Assembly: GCA_001604185.1 (NCBI GenBank)
Contig: LVAV01000028.1
Span: 62,001-126,000, forward strand
From: Clostridiales bacterium Firm_16
Lineage (GTDB): Bacteria > Bacillota > Clostridia > Saccharofermentanales > Saccharofermentanaceae
Direction of reading: 5' to 3'
DNA length: 64,000 bases
The notes beneath the pieces are model-generated. The model did no database searches, was not told the DNA's origin, and saw nothing but the letters and a program-made list of their open reading frames with translations. How positions within the stretch are numbered: the first letter of the stretch is position 1; every line of letters starts with the position of its first letter. Positions 10,173 through 20,752 of the stretch are shown piece by piece. The position numbers were made by a program, and so were the translations under genes.

Positions 10173-11204
10173 ATGGCTAAGTTTGAAAAGAATAAGAATG
10201 AGGCCCCGGAAGTCGACCTGAAGAACCTGACGGTAAAACTTGCCGGTATGGGTATGGATAAAGAGGTCGAGGAAATGGCCAGCACCAGGAAGACGAAAAA
10301 CTATTCGACTGTGGATGAGGAGTCTTCTGAGAGTGATGTAGATCTCGAGGAGAAGATCTCAGATAATGCCGATGAAATAAGCGAATCGGTTGAGGGTGCA
10401 GAGGATGAGATCTCCGAAGAGGTAGAAGAATTCTATGAGAAGCGTGCCCAGGAGAGAAATCTGACACTGGAGAAGGTTGAAGAACTCGCAAGTGAGATGG
10501 AATCGGCTACCGATGACAAGGCGCAGAAGATCGTCAAGCTTTCGAAGGCTAAAGTGGAAGACAAACTGCCTTCTGTAGAGAAGAAGAAGGCTAAGTTCGA
10601 CCTGGTTACTCTTGTTGGTATTCTTATTGCCCTCGTAGTATTAGGCGGCGGTGTATACTATCTTGTTCATTCTTTAAGCGGTAGTTCTGACCTTGGCATG
10701 ACACAGGCTGAGTACAGCAATCGGTACCATGATACAGAAGCATTTAGGACGCTTCTCGCGCCTTACGGGTTTACTATGGTAGAACCGACTTATCGTACTT
10801 CTGTGGAAGAAGATGCCAAGGCGAAGGTTTTCGATATGACGATCAACAATTCTCTTAGTACGCCTGTTTCTGTAGTGGGTTTCGAGAATAAGACTTCAAA
10901 GAATCTGATTCGAATTCGTTTCTCGATCACTTTCAATCAAGCGGAAGCTCTGGGAAATGCAGAGATTTTCATGATTGCGTTTATGCAGGCTTTTTACCCG
11001 GACCGTAATACAACAGTCTGCTACGGTAGTATTACCGGAGCCCTGGAAGTATCCCAGGCTTCGGCAAAGGATGCCGTAGCGATCAAAGACGGTGATTTCG
11101 CATATGCGGTAACGTTGCGTACATTGGAAGATAAGTACACATTAGTTATGGACATCATCCCGGCTGGTTCTGCAGACAACTACAACTTCACAGATTCGCT
11201 CTGA
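10173..11204 (+). CDS. Hypothetical protein: acidic N-terminal region, one TM helix, extracytoplasmic C-terminal domain
   Basis: Start ATG 10173 after AGGAAACAG; TM segment LVTLVGILIALVVLGGGVYYLV. Confidence 0.7.
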   Translation: MAKFEKNKNEAPEVDLKNLTVKLAGMGMDKEVEEMASTRKTKNYSTVDEESSESDVDLEEKISDNADEISESVEGAEDEISEEVEEFYEKRAQERNLTLEKVEELASEMESATDDKAQKIVKLSKAKVEDKLPSVEKKKAKFDLVTLVGILIALVVLGGGVYYLVHSLSGSSDLGMTQAEYSNRYHDTEAFRTLLAPYGFTMVEPTYRTSVEEDAKAKVFDMTINNSLSTPVSVVGFENKTSKNLIRIRFSITFNQAEALGNAEIFMIAFMQAFYPDRNTTVCYGSITGALEVSQASAKDAVAIKDGDFAYAVTLRTLEDKYTLVMDIIPAGSADNYNFTDSL

Positions 11205-11230
11205 TCGAAGGCATTGAAAGATAAAAAGAT

Positions 11231-11267
11231 AGACGACTGATTCAGAAATGATTCAGTCGTCTTTTTT
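11231..11267 (+). terminator. Rho-independent terminator
   Basis: AGACGACTGA / TCAGTCGTCT stem plus T6. Confidence 0.8.
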
Positions 11268-11293
11268 GCTCTTTATGAGATCGAAGGAATAGA

Positions 11294-11896
11294 TCAGTTC
11301 AATTCCTTCAGGATAGCGGACAGGAATTCATCGAATTCTTCGTACGCCGGAATATCCGGATAATCAGCCTTGATCTTCTCGGTACTACGGAATAGGAAAC
11401 CCTTACGGCTGGCCTGGATCATGGCCAGGTCGTTGTAACTGTCGCCGGCAGCAATGGTATCAAAGCCCATAGCCTGCAAAGAACGGACCGTGGTCAGCTT
11501 GGATTCCTTGCAACGCATGGTAAATCCGGTGATTTCGCCATCCTCAGCGACTTCAAGAGTATTGCAGAAGAGCGTAGGGTAACCGAGCTTCTCCATAAGT
11601 GGCATACCAAACTGGGTAAAGGTATCGCTGATAATGATGACCTGTGCCTTCTTTCTTAATTCGTCCAGGAATTCTCTGGCGCCGGGAAGAGGATCGATCC
11701 GGGAGATTACGTCCTGGATCTCTTTGAGGCCAAGACCGTGCTCCTTCAGGATACCGAGTCTCCAGCGCATCAGTTTGTCATAATCGGGTTCGTCACGTGT
11801 CGTTCTTGAAAGTTCGGGAATGCCCGATTCCTTGGAAAAAGCGATCCAGATTTCCGGAACAAGTACGCCTTCCATATCCAGACAAACAACATCCAT
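11294..11896 (-). CDS. thrH: HAD-family phosphoserine phosphatase / homoserine phosphotransferase (ThrH-like)
   Basis: CLDMEGVLVPEIWI, ISDTFTQF, AAGDSYNDLAM HAD motifs in ThrH-like context; start ATG 11896 with GGAGG upstream. Confidence 0.85.
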   Translation of the reverse strand: MDVVCLDMEGVLVPEIWIAFSKESGIPELSRTTRDEPDYDKLMRWRLGILKEHGLGLKEIQDVISRIDPLPGAREFLDELRKKAQVIIISDTFTQFGMPLMEKLGYPTLFCNTLEVAEDGEITGFTMRCKESKLTTVRSLQAMGFDTIAAGDSYNDLAMIQASRKGFLFRSTEKIKADYPDIPAYEEFDEFLSAILKELN

Positions 11897-12002
11897 ATGT
11901 GTGATACCTCCGTGATAAAAAACAATCAACAAGAAGAAGCCTAATGGAAAAAGAATCGAAATGCAAGTTTTTTTCGAGAAAAAGCGTGGAAATCTTAATG
12001 AG

Positions 12003-12043
12003 AATAAAAGAAAACAGACTGTCGGATCAGTACCGACAGTCTG
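12003..12043 (-). terminator. Terminator downstream of tRNA-Trp
   Basis: Perfect 11-bp stem CAGACTGTCGG/CCGACAGTCTG; T-rich tail on minus strand. Confidence 0.8.
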
Positions 12044-12046
12044 CTT

Positions 12047-12121
12047 TGGCAGGGGAGACACGATTCGAACATGCAACCAGCGGTTTTGGAGACCGCTGCT
12101 CTACCATTGAGCCACTCCCCT
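12047..12121 (-). tRNA. tRNA-Trp (anticodon CCA)
   Basis: Reverse complement AGGGGAGTGGCTCAATGGTAGAGCAGCGGTCTCCAAAACCGCTGG...CTCCCCTGCCA; loop CTCCAAA. Confidence 0.96.
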
Positions 12122-12237
12122 ATAAGGATCTGATGAACTCAGACAACATGAAATATATTACTCAAGTGTTTGCATGATGTCAAGTAGAATGTTATGATTT
12201 TATACGTAGTATTGAAAACGAGTAGAGGTGTGTATAT

Positions 12238-13041
12238 ATGGTATTTTCAGTAATCGGAACAGGAAATATGGGACGTGCGCTGGTAGGAGGATTCATTAAA
12301 AGCGGAATCCTTGCTCCGTCGGATGTTCGTCTCTGTGATATTGATAAAGCGAAAGTAGAAGAGTTAGCGCAGGAAACAGGATGCTCTGCTTATACGGATG
12401 CATCGGCCTGTGTTGAAGGCGCGGATTATGTTCTTCTTGCAGTTAAACCGCAGGTGTTCGATGCGACCGTTTCTTCTTTGAAGGACTCTCTGAGAAAAGA
12501 CGTGGTTGTGATTTCTATCGCAGCATCAGTTACGCTGGATCGTATTTCCGGTCTGGTTGCGCCGGATACATCGATTGTACGTGTTATGCCGAATACTCCG
12601 GCTCTGGTAGGTGCCAGCGTATGTGCGGTATGCACTCGCAATGTTTCCGATGAGGCTAAGGCATTCGTTGAGAAACTTCTTGGAACCTGCGGAATTGTGG
12701 TTCCTTGTGACGAGAAAACGTTGGATGCCATCGGATGTGTTTCCGGTACAGGTCCGGCATATGTCATGCTTTTCATTGAAGCAATGGCAGATGCTGCAGT
12801 TAAGCTCGGTATTCCGAGAAAGACCGCTCTGGACATTGCAGCTATGACGGTATATGGCTCCGGTAAGCTGATGGTGGAGACGGGCACACATCCTGCCATC
12901 CTGAAGGATCAGGTTTGTTCTCCTGGCGGAACGACCATTGAAGGTGTTCTCGCACTTGAAAAGGGCGGTCTGCGTGCAGCTGTGGAAGATGCAGTTGTTG
13001 CAGCTGATCTTAAGACAAAGGCTCTTTCCGGGGGAAAGTGA
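12238..13041 (+). CDS. proC: Pyrroline-5-carboxylate reductase
   Basis: GTGNMGRALVGG, VMPNTPALVG, SGTGPAYV, DQVCSPGGTTIEG motifs. Confidence 0.95.
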   Translation: MVFSVIGTGNMGRALVGGFIKSGILAPSDVRLCDIDKAKVEELAQETGCSAYTDASACVEGADYVLLAVKPQVFDATVSSLKDSLRKDVVVISIAASVTLDRISGLVAPDTSIVRVMPNTPALVGASVCAVCTRNVSDEAKAFVEKLLGTCGIVVPCDEKTLDAIGCVSGTGPAYVMLFIEAMADAAVKLGIPRKTALDIAAMTVYGSGKLMVETGTHPAILKDQVCSPGGTTIEGVLALEKGGLRAAVEDAVVAADLKTKALSGGK

Positions 13042-13044
13042 TCC

Positions 13045-13500
13045 GTGGCGGAACTCATTCACGTAGATATCTATACCGATGGAGCTTGTTCAGGAAATCC
13101 GGGTCCGGGGGGCTGGGGTGCCATCTTGATGTGCCGCGGTGTAGAGAAAGAAATCTCCGGTGGCGAGAAATTAACAACGAATAATCGCATGGAACTGATG
13201 GCAGCCATCTCGGCGCTTCAGGCATTGAAAAAGCCATGTGACGTTTCTTTGTACAGTGACAGCGCCTATCTGGTAAATGGCTTTACTGCGGGCTGGATCA
13301 TGTCTTGGAAACGTAACGGATGGAAAAACAGTTCGAAACAAACAGTTAGTAATATAGATTTATGGCAGGAACTAGACCGTCTTGCGGGTATTCACAAGAT
13401 CACCTGGATCAAGGTCAAGGGCCATGCGGATAATCAGTACAATAACCGCTGCGATGCTTTGGCTGTAGCGGCGACGAAGAAAGTACAGGGAGAAGGGTAA
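13045..13500 (+). CDS. rnhA: Ribonuclease HI (GTG start)
   Basis: [45 protein letters not shown] motifs. Confidence 0.95.
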   Translation: MAELIHVDIYTDGACSGNPGPGGWGAILMCRGVEKEISGGEKLTTNNRMELMAAISALQALKKPCDVSLYSDSAYLVNGFTAGWIMSWKRNGWKNSSKQTVSNIDLWQELDRLAGIHKITWIKVKGHADNQYNNRCDALAVAATKKVQGEG

Positions 13501-13505
13501 GGAAG

Positions 13506-14078
13506 ATGTCTAAGCCGAAGGGGAATATTGCGGCAGAAGATGCTCAACTGATCGAAAAAACCGTGGAGCGACAGTCTGTATTTCAGGGACGTGTCTTCGA
13601 GGTAGAACTGAAGAAAGTTGAACTCTATGATGGTACGTTGACTGGTCGAGAGATCGTAAAGCACAACGGTGGTGCAACGATCTGCGCGTTGGATTCCCAG
13701 AATAATGTTTATATGGTCAGACAGTTCCGTTCTCCTTTCGAACAGGTCTTATTGGAACTTCCTGCCGGAAAGTTGGAAGTAGACGAGGACCCTAAGGCTT
13801 GTGCCATTCGTGAACTGAAGGAAGAAACCGGTATGTGTGCCGGTAAAGTGGAAAGCCTGGGATATACATTATCTTCACCCGGATATTGCTCTGAGAAAAT
13901 CTATATGTTCCTGGCAACTGATCTGAAAGACGGTGAAGGAAATCCGGATGACGGCGAATTCCTTCAGGTGATCAAGATGCCTCTCAGTGAGGCGATCGAA
14001 CGTATCGAAAAAGGCGAGATCACAGATAGTAAAACCGTGACCGCGCTTCTGAAAACAGCAAGAATGGTTGGAGTCTGA
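13506..14078 (+). CDS. NUDIX hydrolase, ADP-ribose pyrophosphatase-like
   Basis: Nudix box GKLEVDEDPKACAIRELKEETG. Confidence 0.92.
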   Translation: MSKPKGNIAAEDAQLIEKTVERQSVFQGRVFEVELKKVELYDGTLTGREIVKHNGGATICALDSQNNVYMVRQFRSPFEQVLLELPAGKLEVDEDPKACAIRELKEETGMCAGKVESLGYTLSSPGYCSEKIYMFLATDLKDGEGNPDDGEFLQVIKMPLSEAIERIEKGEITDSKTVTALLKTARMVGV

Positions 14079-16867
14079 TGAAAGAGAAAACAAACTCAAA
14101 ACATGAAGTAACAGGTGTGATCCTTTTTGCTGTGGCGATCCTGCTTGGGTTGTCTTATTATCTGCCGACGTCTGTGACCGGTTTTCTCGGCGAGTTTCTG
14201 CGCGGTATCGGCACCGGTCTGATTGGTGTAGCCGCATACTTCATTCCCGTTATTCTATTATATGCAGCTGTTGATTTCTTTATCGAATCCCGTCCGGGAG
14301 TCGCGAAGGGACGTGTACGAGCCGTACTGATCCTTATGGTCTGCGTGGCTTCGATCCTTGCTGTTTGTACCGTAAGTCCTGTCTATGTGAAGCGGGCCTG
14401 TACAGTTCCGCCAGCGAATGAGGTTCAGGTTACTAAAACCATCTCACTTCTTTGGAAACTTGGAATGGATAAGTCTGTTCTTGGCGCACCATCCGGAGAT
14501 ATTGTATTGTCCGGCGGTGTGATCGGAGGAACGATTGCCCTAGCGCTTCGTGCTCTTGCTGCCAAAGTCGGTGCACTGCTTATCTTGATTGCTTTTACCC
14601 TGTCTCAGATCGTGCTGATCTTCAATATCAGTATCCGTGACAAAGCGGTCCAGACTGCACATGTTATCAAGACCACAGGTCAGAAAGCGACGGAAGCTTT
14701 GCGTCAGGATCGTCAGTGGAGAGAACAGGAACGCGCCATGAAGAGAAGACCCGGTGCGCCTGTGAAGATGCAGAATATGCCTCAGGGAAGAGTCGTGGTG
14801 ATTCCACCGACTTCTCCTTTCGATGAGCCGTCCGGCCCACAAGGTTTCATTGATCTGGATGGTACGGACGTTAAGATGAATGAACGTCCGAGACCGGATC
14901 GTGAGAAGGATTTCGACTTTGATCTTCTCCATGAAGAAGATATGTCTCCGGAAGCCAGAAAAGTAGAGGTTCCGAACGATCCTCGTGTAGATATCAGTTT
15001 CAGTAATCCGCAGATCCCGCAGCCTGAGAAGGTAGAGTCGCCTGCTGAGGATGAGCCTCAGTGGATCGATCTACCGCCGGAAGAACCGAAGGCCGGTACG
15101 ATCCTGCCTTCTCCTGAAGTGTCTTCGGAACCCTATGAGGATTATAAAGTACATGAGATGGGCGGTACACAGATCCGTGTTCCGGATCTTCATGATATGA
15201 AGCGTCCGACCCCTGTACCGAATGAGAGATATAATCGTCCGCAGACTGCTGATACTCAGCCTGTTCCTGTGCCTCCTCCGGTATTTTCGGAAACACCTGC
15301 TGCCGATCTTTCCCGTCCGGTGGAGATCGAGGAAGTCAGAACTTTTGTCGAAGAACCGAGTCAGCCCGCACCGGTTGATGTGCCTGCCATCGCAAAGGCA
15401 CCGAAAAAGTCGCAGAAATATGTTAAGGCTCCGACAAATATCCTGGCACATGATACACCACAGCCTTCGAACAAAGGAAGTGACGGTCAGGATGTTGAGG
15501 GTATGAAACTTATCTCTGCTCTTCGCAGCTTCGGTATCGAAGCGAAGTTGGATGGCGTTACTCGCGGACCTGCGATCACAAGATTCGAGGTGGTTCCGGC
15601 CCCGGGTATTAAAGTAAGCCGTATTACAAATCTTTCGGATGATATTGCTCTTGCTCTGGCGGCGCAATCTATTCGTATCGAAGCTCCGATCCCGGGTAAA
15701 TCTGCCGTGGGTATCGAAGTGCCGAATAAGACAACATCTGCCGTACATCTCGGAAATCTCCTTGAATCACCGGCGTTCCAGAAAGCTGAATCGCCACTTA
15801 CTGTTGCACTTGGTAAGAATATTCCGGGTGAGCCGATCCTTTGTGATCTTGGTAAAATGCCGCACCTTCTGATTGCCGGTTCTACGGGTTCCGGTAAGTC
15901 GGTCTGCATTAACTCGATCCTTATCAGTATTCTGTGTCATGCATCTCCGGATCAGGTCAAGATGATCATGATCGACCCGAAGGTCGTAGAACTTGCAGTT
16001 TATAAGGGAATCCCGCATCTACTTTGTCCGGTTGTTACGGATGCGAAGAAGGCTGCAAATGCTTTGAACTGGGCGGTTAATGAGATGACCGACCGATATG
16101 CCAAGTTCGCAGAAGCAGGTGTCAGAGATTTTAAGGGATATAACGAATACCAGCGTTGCAATAAGGATCCTGAGATTCCGTTGATCCTGGTCGTAATCGA
16201 TGAGCTGGCTGACTTGATGCAGGTTGCTTCTAAGGAAGTTGAGGAATCCATCTCACGTCTGACAGCCATGGCCCGTGCTGCCGGTATCCATCTTCTGATC
16301 GCGACCCAGAGACCATCTGTTGATGTTATCACCGGTGTTATCAAAGCTAATATTCCGTCGCGTATTGCTTTTGCCGTATCAAGCCAGGTAGACAGCCGTA
16401 CGATCCTGGATATGGTCGGAGCCGAGAAACTTCTTGGTAAGGGCGATATGCTTTATTATCCACAGAGTGCCGCTAAGCCTGTACGCGGTCAGGGTGCATT
16501 TGTTTCGGATTCGGAAGTTGAGCAGATTACCAGTTATATTCGCAACAATAATGATGTAAAATATGATGAGGAAGTTGCAGACGCCATCGTTTCTGCTTCA
16601 AAGTCCGGCGGTTCTTCTGCCGGAGCCGCACAGGAATCCGATGGAGAGGATGAGATGTTCAACGATGCTGTTGAGGTCGTTCTACAGGCCGGATATGCCT
16701 CTGTATCGATCCTTCAGAGACGATTGAATCTAGGTTATCCTCGGGCTTCCAGACTGATCGACCGTATGGCTGATAAGGGGTATATCGGTCCCTTCGAAGG
16801 AAGTAAACCGAGAAAAATATTGATCGACCAGACCCAGTGGCTGGAGATCAAAGCAAAGAAAGGGTAA
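14078..16867 (+). CDS. ftsK: DNA translocase FtsK/SpoIIIE
   Basis: N-terminal TM helices, linker, GSTGSGKSVCINSI Walker A, LVVIDELADLM Walker B, C-terminal winged-helix gamma domain. Confidence 0.95.
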   Translation: MKEKTNSKHEVTGVILFAVAILLGLSYYLPTSVTGFLGEFLRGIGTGLIGVAAYFIPVILLYAAVDFFIESRPGVAKGRVRAVLILMVCVASILAVCTVSPVYVKRACTVPPANEVQVTKTISLLWKLGMDKSVLGAPSGDIVLSGGVIGGTIALALRALAAKVGALLILIAFTLSQIVLIFNISIRDKAVQTAHVIKTTGQKATEALRQDRQWREQERAMKRRPGAPVKMQNMPQGRVVVIPPTSPFDEPSGPQGFIDLDGTDVKMNERPRPDREKDFDFDLLHEEDMSPEARKVEVPNDPRVDISFSNPQIPQPEKVESPAEDEPQWIDLPPEEPKAGTILPSPEVSSEPYEDYKVHEMGGTQIRVPDLHDMKRPTPVPNERYNRPQTADTQPVPVPPPVFSETPAADLSRPVEIEEVRTFVEEPSQPAPVDVPAIAKAPKKSQKYVKAPTNILAHDTPQPSNKGSDGQDVEGMKLISALRSFGIEAKLDGVTRGPAITRFEVVPAPGIKVSRITNLSDDIALALAAQSIRIEAPIPGKSAVGIEVPNKTTSAVHLGNLLESPAFQKAESPLTVALGKNIPGEPILCDLGKMPHLLIAGSTGSGKSVCINSILISILCHASPDQVKMIMIDPKVVELAVYKGIPHLLCPVVTDAKKAANALNWAVNEMTDRYAKFAEAGVRDFKGYNEYQRCNKDPEIPLILVVIDELADLMQVASKEVEESISRLTAMARAAGIHLLIATQRPSVDVITGVIKANIPSRIAFAVSSQVDSRTILDMVGAEKLLGKGDMLYYPQSAAKPVRGQGAFVSDSEVEQITSYIRNNNDVKYDEEVADAIVSASKSGGSSAGAAQESDGEDEMFNDAVEVVLQAGYASVSILQRRLNLGYPRASRLIDRMADKGYIGPFEGSKPRKILIDQTQWLEIKAKKG

Positions 16868-16870
16868 TTC

Positions 16871-17734
16871 ATGAGCGCTACTATTATTTCAGGCAAAGAA
16901 CTGTCATCTATTATTCGTGAGAAAATCACTGCGGACACCGAGAAACTTGCCGAGCAGTATGGCAAGAAGCCGGGACTGGCTGTGATCCAGGTTGGTGAGA
17001 ATCCTGCTTCCACGATCTATGTAAATAACAAGAAGAAGGCTTGCGAGCAGGTTGGTTTCCAGTCTTTTGGTTATTCGCTTCCTGAGGAAGCTTCCGAGGC
17101 GGAACTGCTGGAATTGATCCGTACATTAAATGAGGACCCGAATGTGCATGGTATTTTGTGCCAGCTGCCTCTTCCGAAGCATATGGATGAGTTCTCCGTA
17201 ATCTGCGCTATTGCACCTGAGAAGGACGTAGATGGCTTCCATCCGGTAAATAAGGGACTTCTTTCTATCGGTAAAGATTGCCTGGTTTCCTGCACACCGA
17301 AGGGTTGTATCGAACTTCTTAAGTATGCCAATGTTGATATGTCCGGTAAGAATTGTGTGGTTATCGGAAGAAGCAATATCGTAGGTAAGCCGGTTGCGTC
17401 CCTGATGCTTCATGAGAATGCTACAGTTACTGTTGTTCATTCTAAGACCAAGAACATCAAGGAGATTTGCAAGCAGGCCGATATCCTGATCGTTGCCATC
17501 GGTAAGCAGGGCTTCGTAACGAAGGATTTCGTTAAAGAGGGTGCTGTTATTATCGATGTCGGCATCAACCGCTGTGAAGACGGTAAAGTTCGTGGCGATG
17601 TAGATTTCGATGATGTTGTAGATATCGCTTCTGCCATTACACCTGTTCCTGGCGGTGTTGGTCCGATGACCATCACCATGCTTCTGCAGAATACACTTGA
17701 GGCTTTCGAAAGAATCGAGAAAGGACGTGCATAA
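16871..17734 (+). CDS. folD: Bifunctional methylenetetrahydrofolate dehydrogenase/cyclohydrolase
   Basis: GILCQLPLPKHMDE, KDVDGFHPVN, VVIGRSNIVGKPVASLM, TPVPGGVGPMTI. Confidence 0.96.
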   Translation: MSATIISGKELSSIIREKITADTEKLAEQYGKKPGLAVIQVGENPASTIYVNNKKKACEQVGFQSFGYSLPEEASEAELLELIRTLNEDPNVHGILCQLPLPKHMDEFSVICAIAPEKDVDGFHPVNKGLLSIGKDCLVSCTPKGCIELLKYANVDMSGKNCVVIGRSNIVGKPVASLMLHENATVTVVHSKTKNIKEICKQADILIVAIGKQGFVTKDFVKEGAVIIDVGINRCEDGKVRGDVDFDDVVDIASAITPVPGGVGPMTITMLLQNTLEAFERIEKGRA

Positions 17735-17735
17735 T

Positions 17736-19001
17736 ATGAGCATTCGATCTGCTGAAATCATATGTGTCGGTACTGAATTATTGATGGGGCATACTCTCAA
17801 TACCAATTCCCAGTTTCTTGCCAAAGAACTGGTTTCTCTGGGTATTTCATCTTATCGCCAGATCGTAGTCGGTGATAACAACGAAAGACTTGCCGAGCAG
17901 ATCAAGGAGAGTGCTTCCCGTGCAGATCTGGTGATCATGACCGGCGGTCTTGGCCCGACAACTGATGATATCACCATGAGTGTAGCAGCGGATGTTGCCG
18001 GAAAAGAACTTGTTTTCGACGAGCAGAGCTTCCAGAACATGAGTGAGTATTTCCGCAAGATGTGCAGAAATATGCCGAAGAATAACAGAAAGCAGGCAAT
18101 GCTTCCTGAAGGTGCTACTATTCTTGCTAACCATAATGGTACCGCTCCGGGTGCGATTTTCGATTATGCTTGCCCGTCAGATGAAGAGCCGGACAGAGTT
18201 GTTCACTTCGTTCTGCTTCCTGGTCCGCCGTCAGAAATGTCTCTGATGTTCAATGAAGAGGTGCGTCCTGTTCTAGAGAAGATGAGTGATTCTATGTTTG
18301 TCACCAAATTTGTTCATCTTTTCGGCATTGGTGAATCGGCTGCAGCCGAGCGTATCAGTGATCTGATCGATGCCCAGACGAATCCGACCATTGCTCCGTA
18401 TGCCGCAGAAGGCGAGTGTATGTTCCGTGTTACACAGCGTATCGAAAGCGGAGAAGAAGAGAAGGATCTGATCACTCCGATCCTTGATATTATGAAGGAA
18501 CGCTTCGGCCAGGCCATCTATGAGATCGGTACCCGTCCGCTGAAGCAGGTTGCGTATGATATGCTTCTTGCCCAGAACAAGACAGTTTGCTTCGCAGAGA
18601 GCTGTACAGCCGGCATGGTTTCTTCCGAATTCGTTGATATTCCTGGTGCTTCCCAGGTATTTATGGGATCAGTTGTATCGTATGGTAATAAAGTTAAGTC
18701 CAATCTTCTTGGCGTTTCTCAGGATGTTCTGGATAATCTTGGTGCAGTCAGCCGTGAATGTGCCCAGGAGATGGCAGAGGGCGCCAGAAAACTTCTTGGT
18801 ACGGATATTGCTGTTTCCATCACCGGTATTGCCGGTCCGACAGGCGAGAGTGCACTGAAGCCGGTTGGTCTCGTATATCTTGCGATCTCGGACGAGAATG
18901 GAACCGAAGTAAAGGAAGTGCACCTTAGCGGTAATCGTAGCCGTGTTCGTCATGTTGCTGTACTGCATGCATTTAATCTGATCAGGATGAGACTGTCATG
19001 A
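17736..19001 (+). CDS. cinA: CinA family protein (competence/damage-inducible; nicotinamide-nucleotide amidase)
   Basis: VGTELLMGHTLNTN, MTGGLGPTTDD, AESCTAGM, SITGIAGPTG. Confidence 0.93.
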   Translation: MSIRSAEIICVGTELLMGHTLNTNSQFLAKELVSLGISSYRQIVVGDNNERLAEQIKESASRADLVIMTGGLGPTTDDITMSVAADVAGKELVFDEQSFQNMSEYFRKMCRNMPKNNRKQAMLPEGATILANHNGTAPGAIFDYACPSDEEPDRVVHFVLLPGPPSEMSLMFNEEVRPVLEKMSDSMFVTKFVHLFGIGESAAAERISDLIDAQTNPTIAPYAAEGECMFRVTQRIESGEEEKDLITPILDIMKERFGQAIYEIGTRPLKQVAYDMLLAQNKTVCFAESCTAGMVSSEFVDIPGASQVFMGSVVSYGNKVKSNLLGVSQDVLDNLGAVSRECAQEMAEGARKLLGTDIAVSITGIAGPTGESALKPVGLVYLAISDENGTEVKEVHLSGNRSRVRHVAVLHAFNLIRMRLS

Positions 19002-20611
19002 GCAACAATGATAATCTGAAGCTTCGTAAAGACTCACAGAAAAAGGCAACCAAAAGCCTCGCTGTTTCGACCATATTCATGATCATCGGCCTGATCCTTT
19101 CGAAAGGATCGGGCTTTTTGCGTGAGGTGTTGATCTCTCGTAAGTTTGATACGACTTATTGTGATGCAATCACGGTAGGTTTCCAGTTTCCGGACTTTTT
19201 CTTCGCATTGCTAGTCGGCGGCTCGATCCAGTCGGCCATTACTCCGACACTTTCTCGTTCTATCGAGAATCACACCTCGGATAAAGTGTGGAAGGGTGTA
19301 AATGTATTTATCACTCTTATGTCTGTATGTCTCCTGATCGTAGTCATTCTGGGAGAAGTGTTCTCGAATGTGATCTATGAAGTATTTAATCAGGGTGATG
19401 ATCCGGAGATGATCCGTCTGGGTGCCAATCTTGCCCGAACGTTGTATTTCCAGATTTTCTTCATGATGCTGGCTGCGCTTTGTATCGGTATTCTGAATGC
19501 ATATAAGAAATTCGGTTCAACAGCATTTGGACCGACGATCTATAACGTCTGTGTTTTGCTTTCCATCGGTATATTCGGTGCTTCTAATGAAAAAGCTCTG
19601 TACATGACCGGATTCGGAATCATGGCATCTGCATTGATCTACTTCCTTTTCCAGCTTTATATGGGAAGAAAAGAGGTCCGTCATTTCCGCCCGTCTCTGA
19701 ATATCAAGAACCCGGAGTTCCGAAAGCTGTTCCGCATAGCCGTGCCGGTATTGATCTCTGCGTCGATCGTTCAGCTGAATATGGTAATTCTGAAATCCTT
19801 TGCAACCCGATTCGATACGGGATCTGTTTTTGCGCTCCGTAATGCGGAGACTCTCTGGCAGTTGCCCTATGGTATCTTTGCAGTAGGCATTGGTACTGTC
19901 ATGCTTCCGTCTCTGGCTGAACACTTTGCCGCCAAGAGATTCCAGGAGGCCAGTAAACTGCTTTCTTCCAGTATCAAGAATGCGCTGTTCCTTGTGCTTC
20001 CTTGTACCGGTATTTTCCTGGTATTACGACTGGATGTTGTGAAGGCGGCCTTTAAATGGTCTGAATCCTATTCCGATGATCGGGCAAAACTGGCAGCGAT
20101 CTTCCTGGTCGGATATTGTTCGGCGATTATTACACAGTCCGTTATTTTCATCATCAATCAGGCTTTCTACGCTATCGGACAAACACGATTCCCACTGTTT
20201 GCAGGTATCATTTCCATGATCGTGAATTTTATGTCCTGTTATGTCCTGGTAGAACTGGGATGCGGTCCGATCTCCTTATCCGTTGCCTATTCTCTGGCAT
20301 GTCTTGTTCGATTGATCCTTCTGGCACTTGTATATTGCCGGAACAAGAAGCTGGCGCCCAGAAGACTACGTCCGTTCATCGTGAAATCCGTGATCTGTTT
20401 CTTGATCATGATCGGGGGACTTTACCTTATTAATCTGATTCCTTATGCTCCGGACAGAAAGATCTTCCAGCTTGTATGGCTTATGGTACGTGCTGTCTTC
20501 GGATTCGGTATTTATTTCGCGATTGCTTTCGTTCTGAAGATGGAAGAATTGAAGACGGTATCGGATCGCTATCTGTCCAGGATTTTCAAGAGGAGAAAAG
20601 CCAAAGCCTGA
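18998..20611 (+). CDS. murJ: Lipid II flippase MurJ/MviN family
   Basis: Multi-TM; GLILSKGSGFLREVLISRKFDTTYCDA; ATGA overlap with cinA. Confidence 0.9.
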   Translation: MSNNDNLKLRKDSQKKATKSLAVSTIFMIIGLILSKGSGFLREVLISRKFDTTYCDAITVGFQFPDFFFALLVGGSIQSAITPTLSRSIENHTSDKVWKGVNVFITLMSVCLLIVVILGEVFSNVIYEVFNQGDDPEMIRLGANLARTLYFQIFFMMLAALCIGILNAYKKFGSTAFGPTIYNVCVLLSIGIFGASNEKALYMTGFGIMASALIYFLFQLYMGRKEVRHFRPSLNIKNPEFRKLFRIAVPVLISASIVQLNMVILKSFATRFDTGSVFALRNAETLWQLPYGIFAVGIGTVMLPSLAEHFAAKRFQEASKLLSSSIKNALFLVLPCTGIFLVLRLDVVKAAFKWSESYSDDRAKLAAIFLVGYCSAIITQSVIFIINQAFYAIGQTRFPLFAGIISMIVNFMSCYVLVELGCGPISLSVAYSLACLVRLILLALVYCRNKKLAPRRLRPFIVKSVICFLIMIGGLYLINLIPYAPDRKIFQLVWLMVRAVFGFGIYFAIAFVLKMEELKTVSDRYLSRIFKRRKAKA

Positions 20612-20682
20612 TCTTATCGAATCATTCGTTTATTCTTTCGACAAAGGCATGAAAAATGTCGAAATTTGTCGGATAAAACCGC

Positions 20683-20711
20683 TTGACGATGTGGTAATGT
20701 ATTGTTAAGAT
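20683..20711 (+). promoter_or_regulatory. Putative sigma-A promoter of recA
   Basis: TTGACG (20683-20688), 17-bp spacer, TAAGAT (20706-20711). Confidence 0.75.
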
Positions 20712-20720
20712 AATAAGCGT

Positions 20721-20734
20721 GGAACGAATGTTCG
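20721..20734. promoter_or_regulatory. LexA/DinR-type SOS box upstream of recA
   Basis: GGAACGAATGTTCG contains GAAC-N4-GTTC (Bacillus-type LexA operator core), just downstream of the -10. Confidence 0.85.
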
Positions 20735-20752
20735 AGAAAGGAAGGTCAGGGT

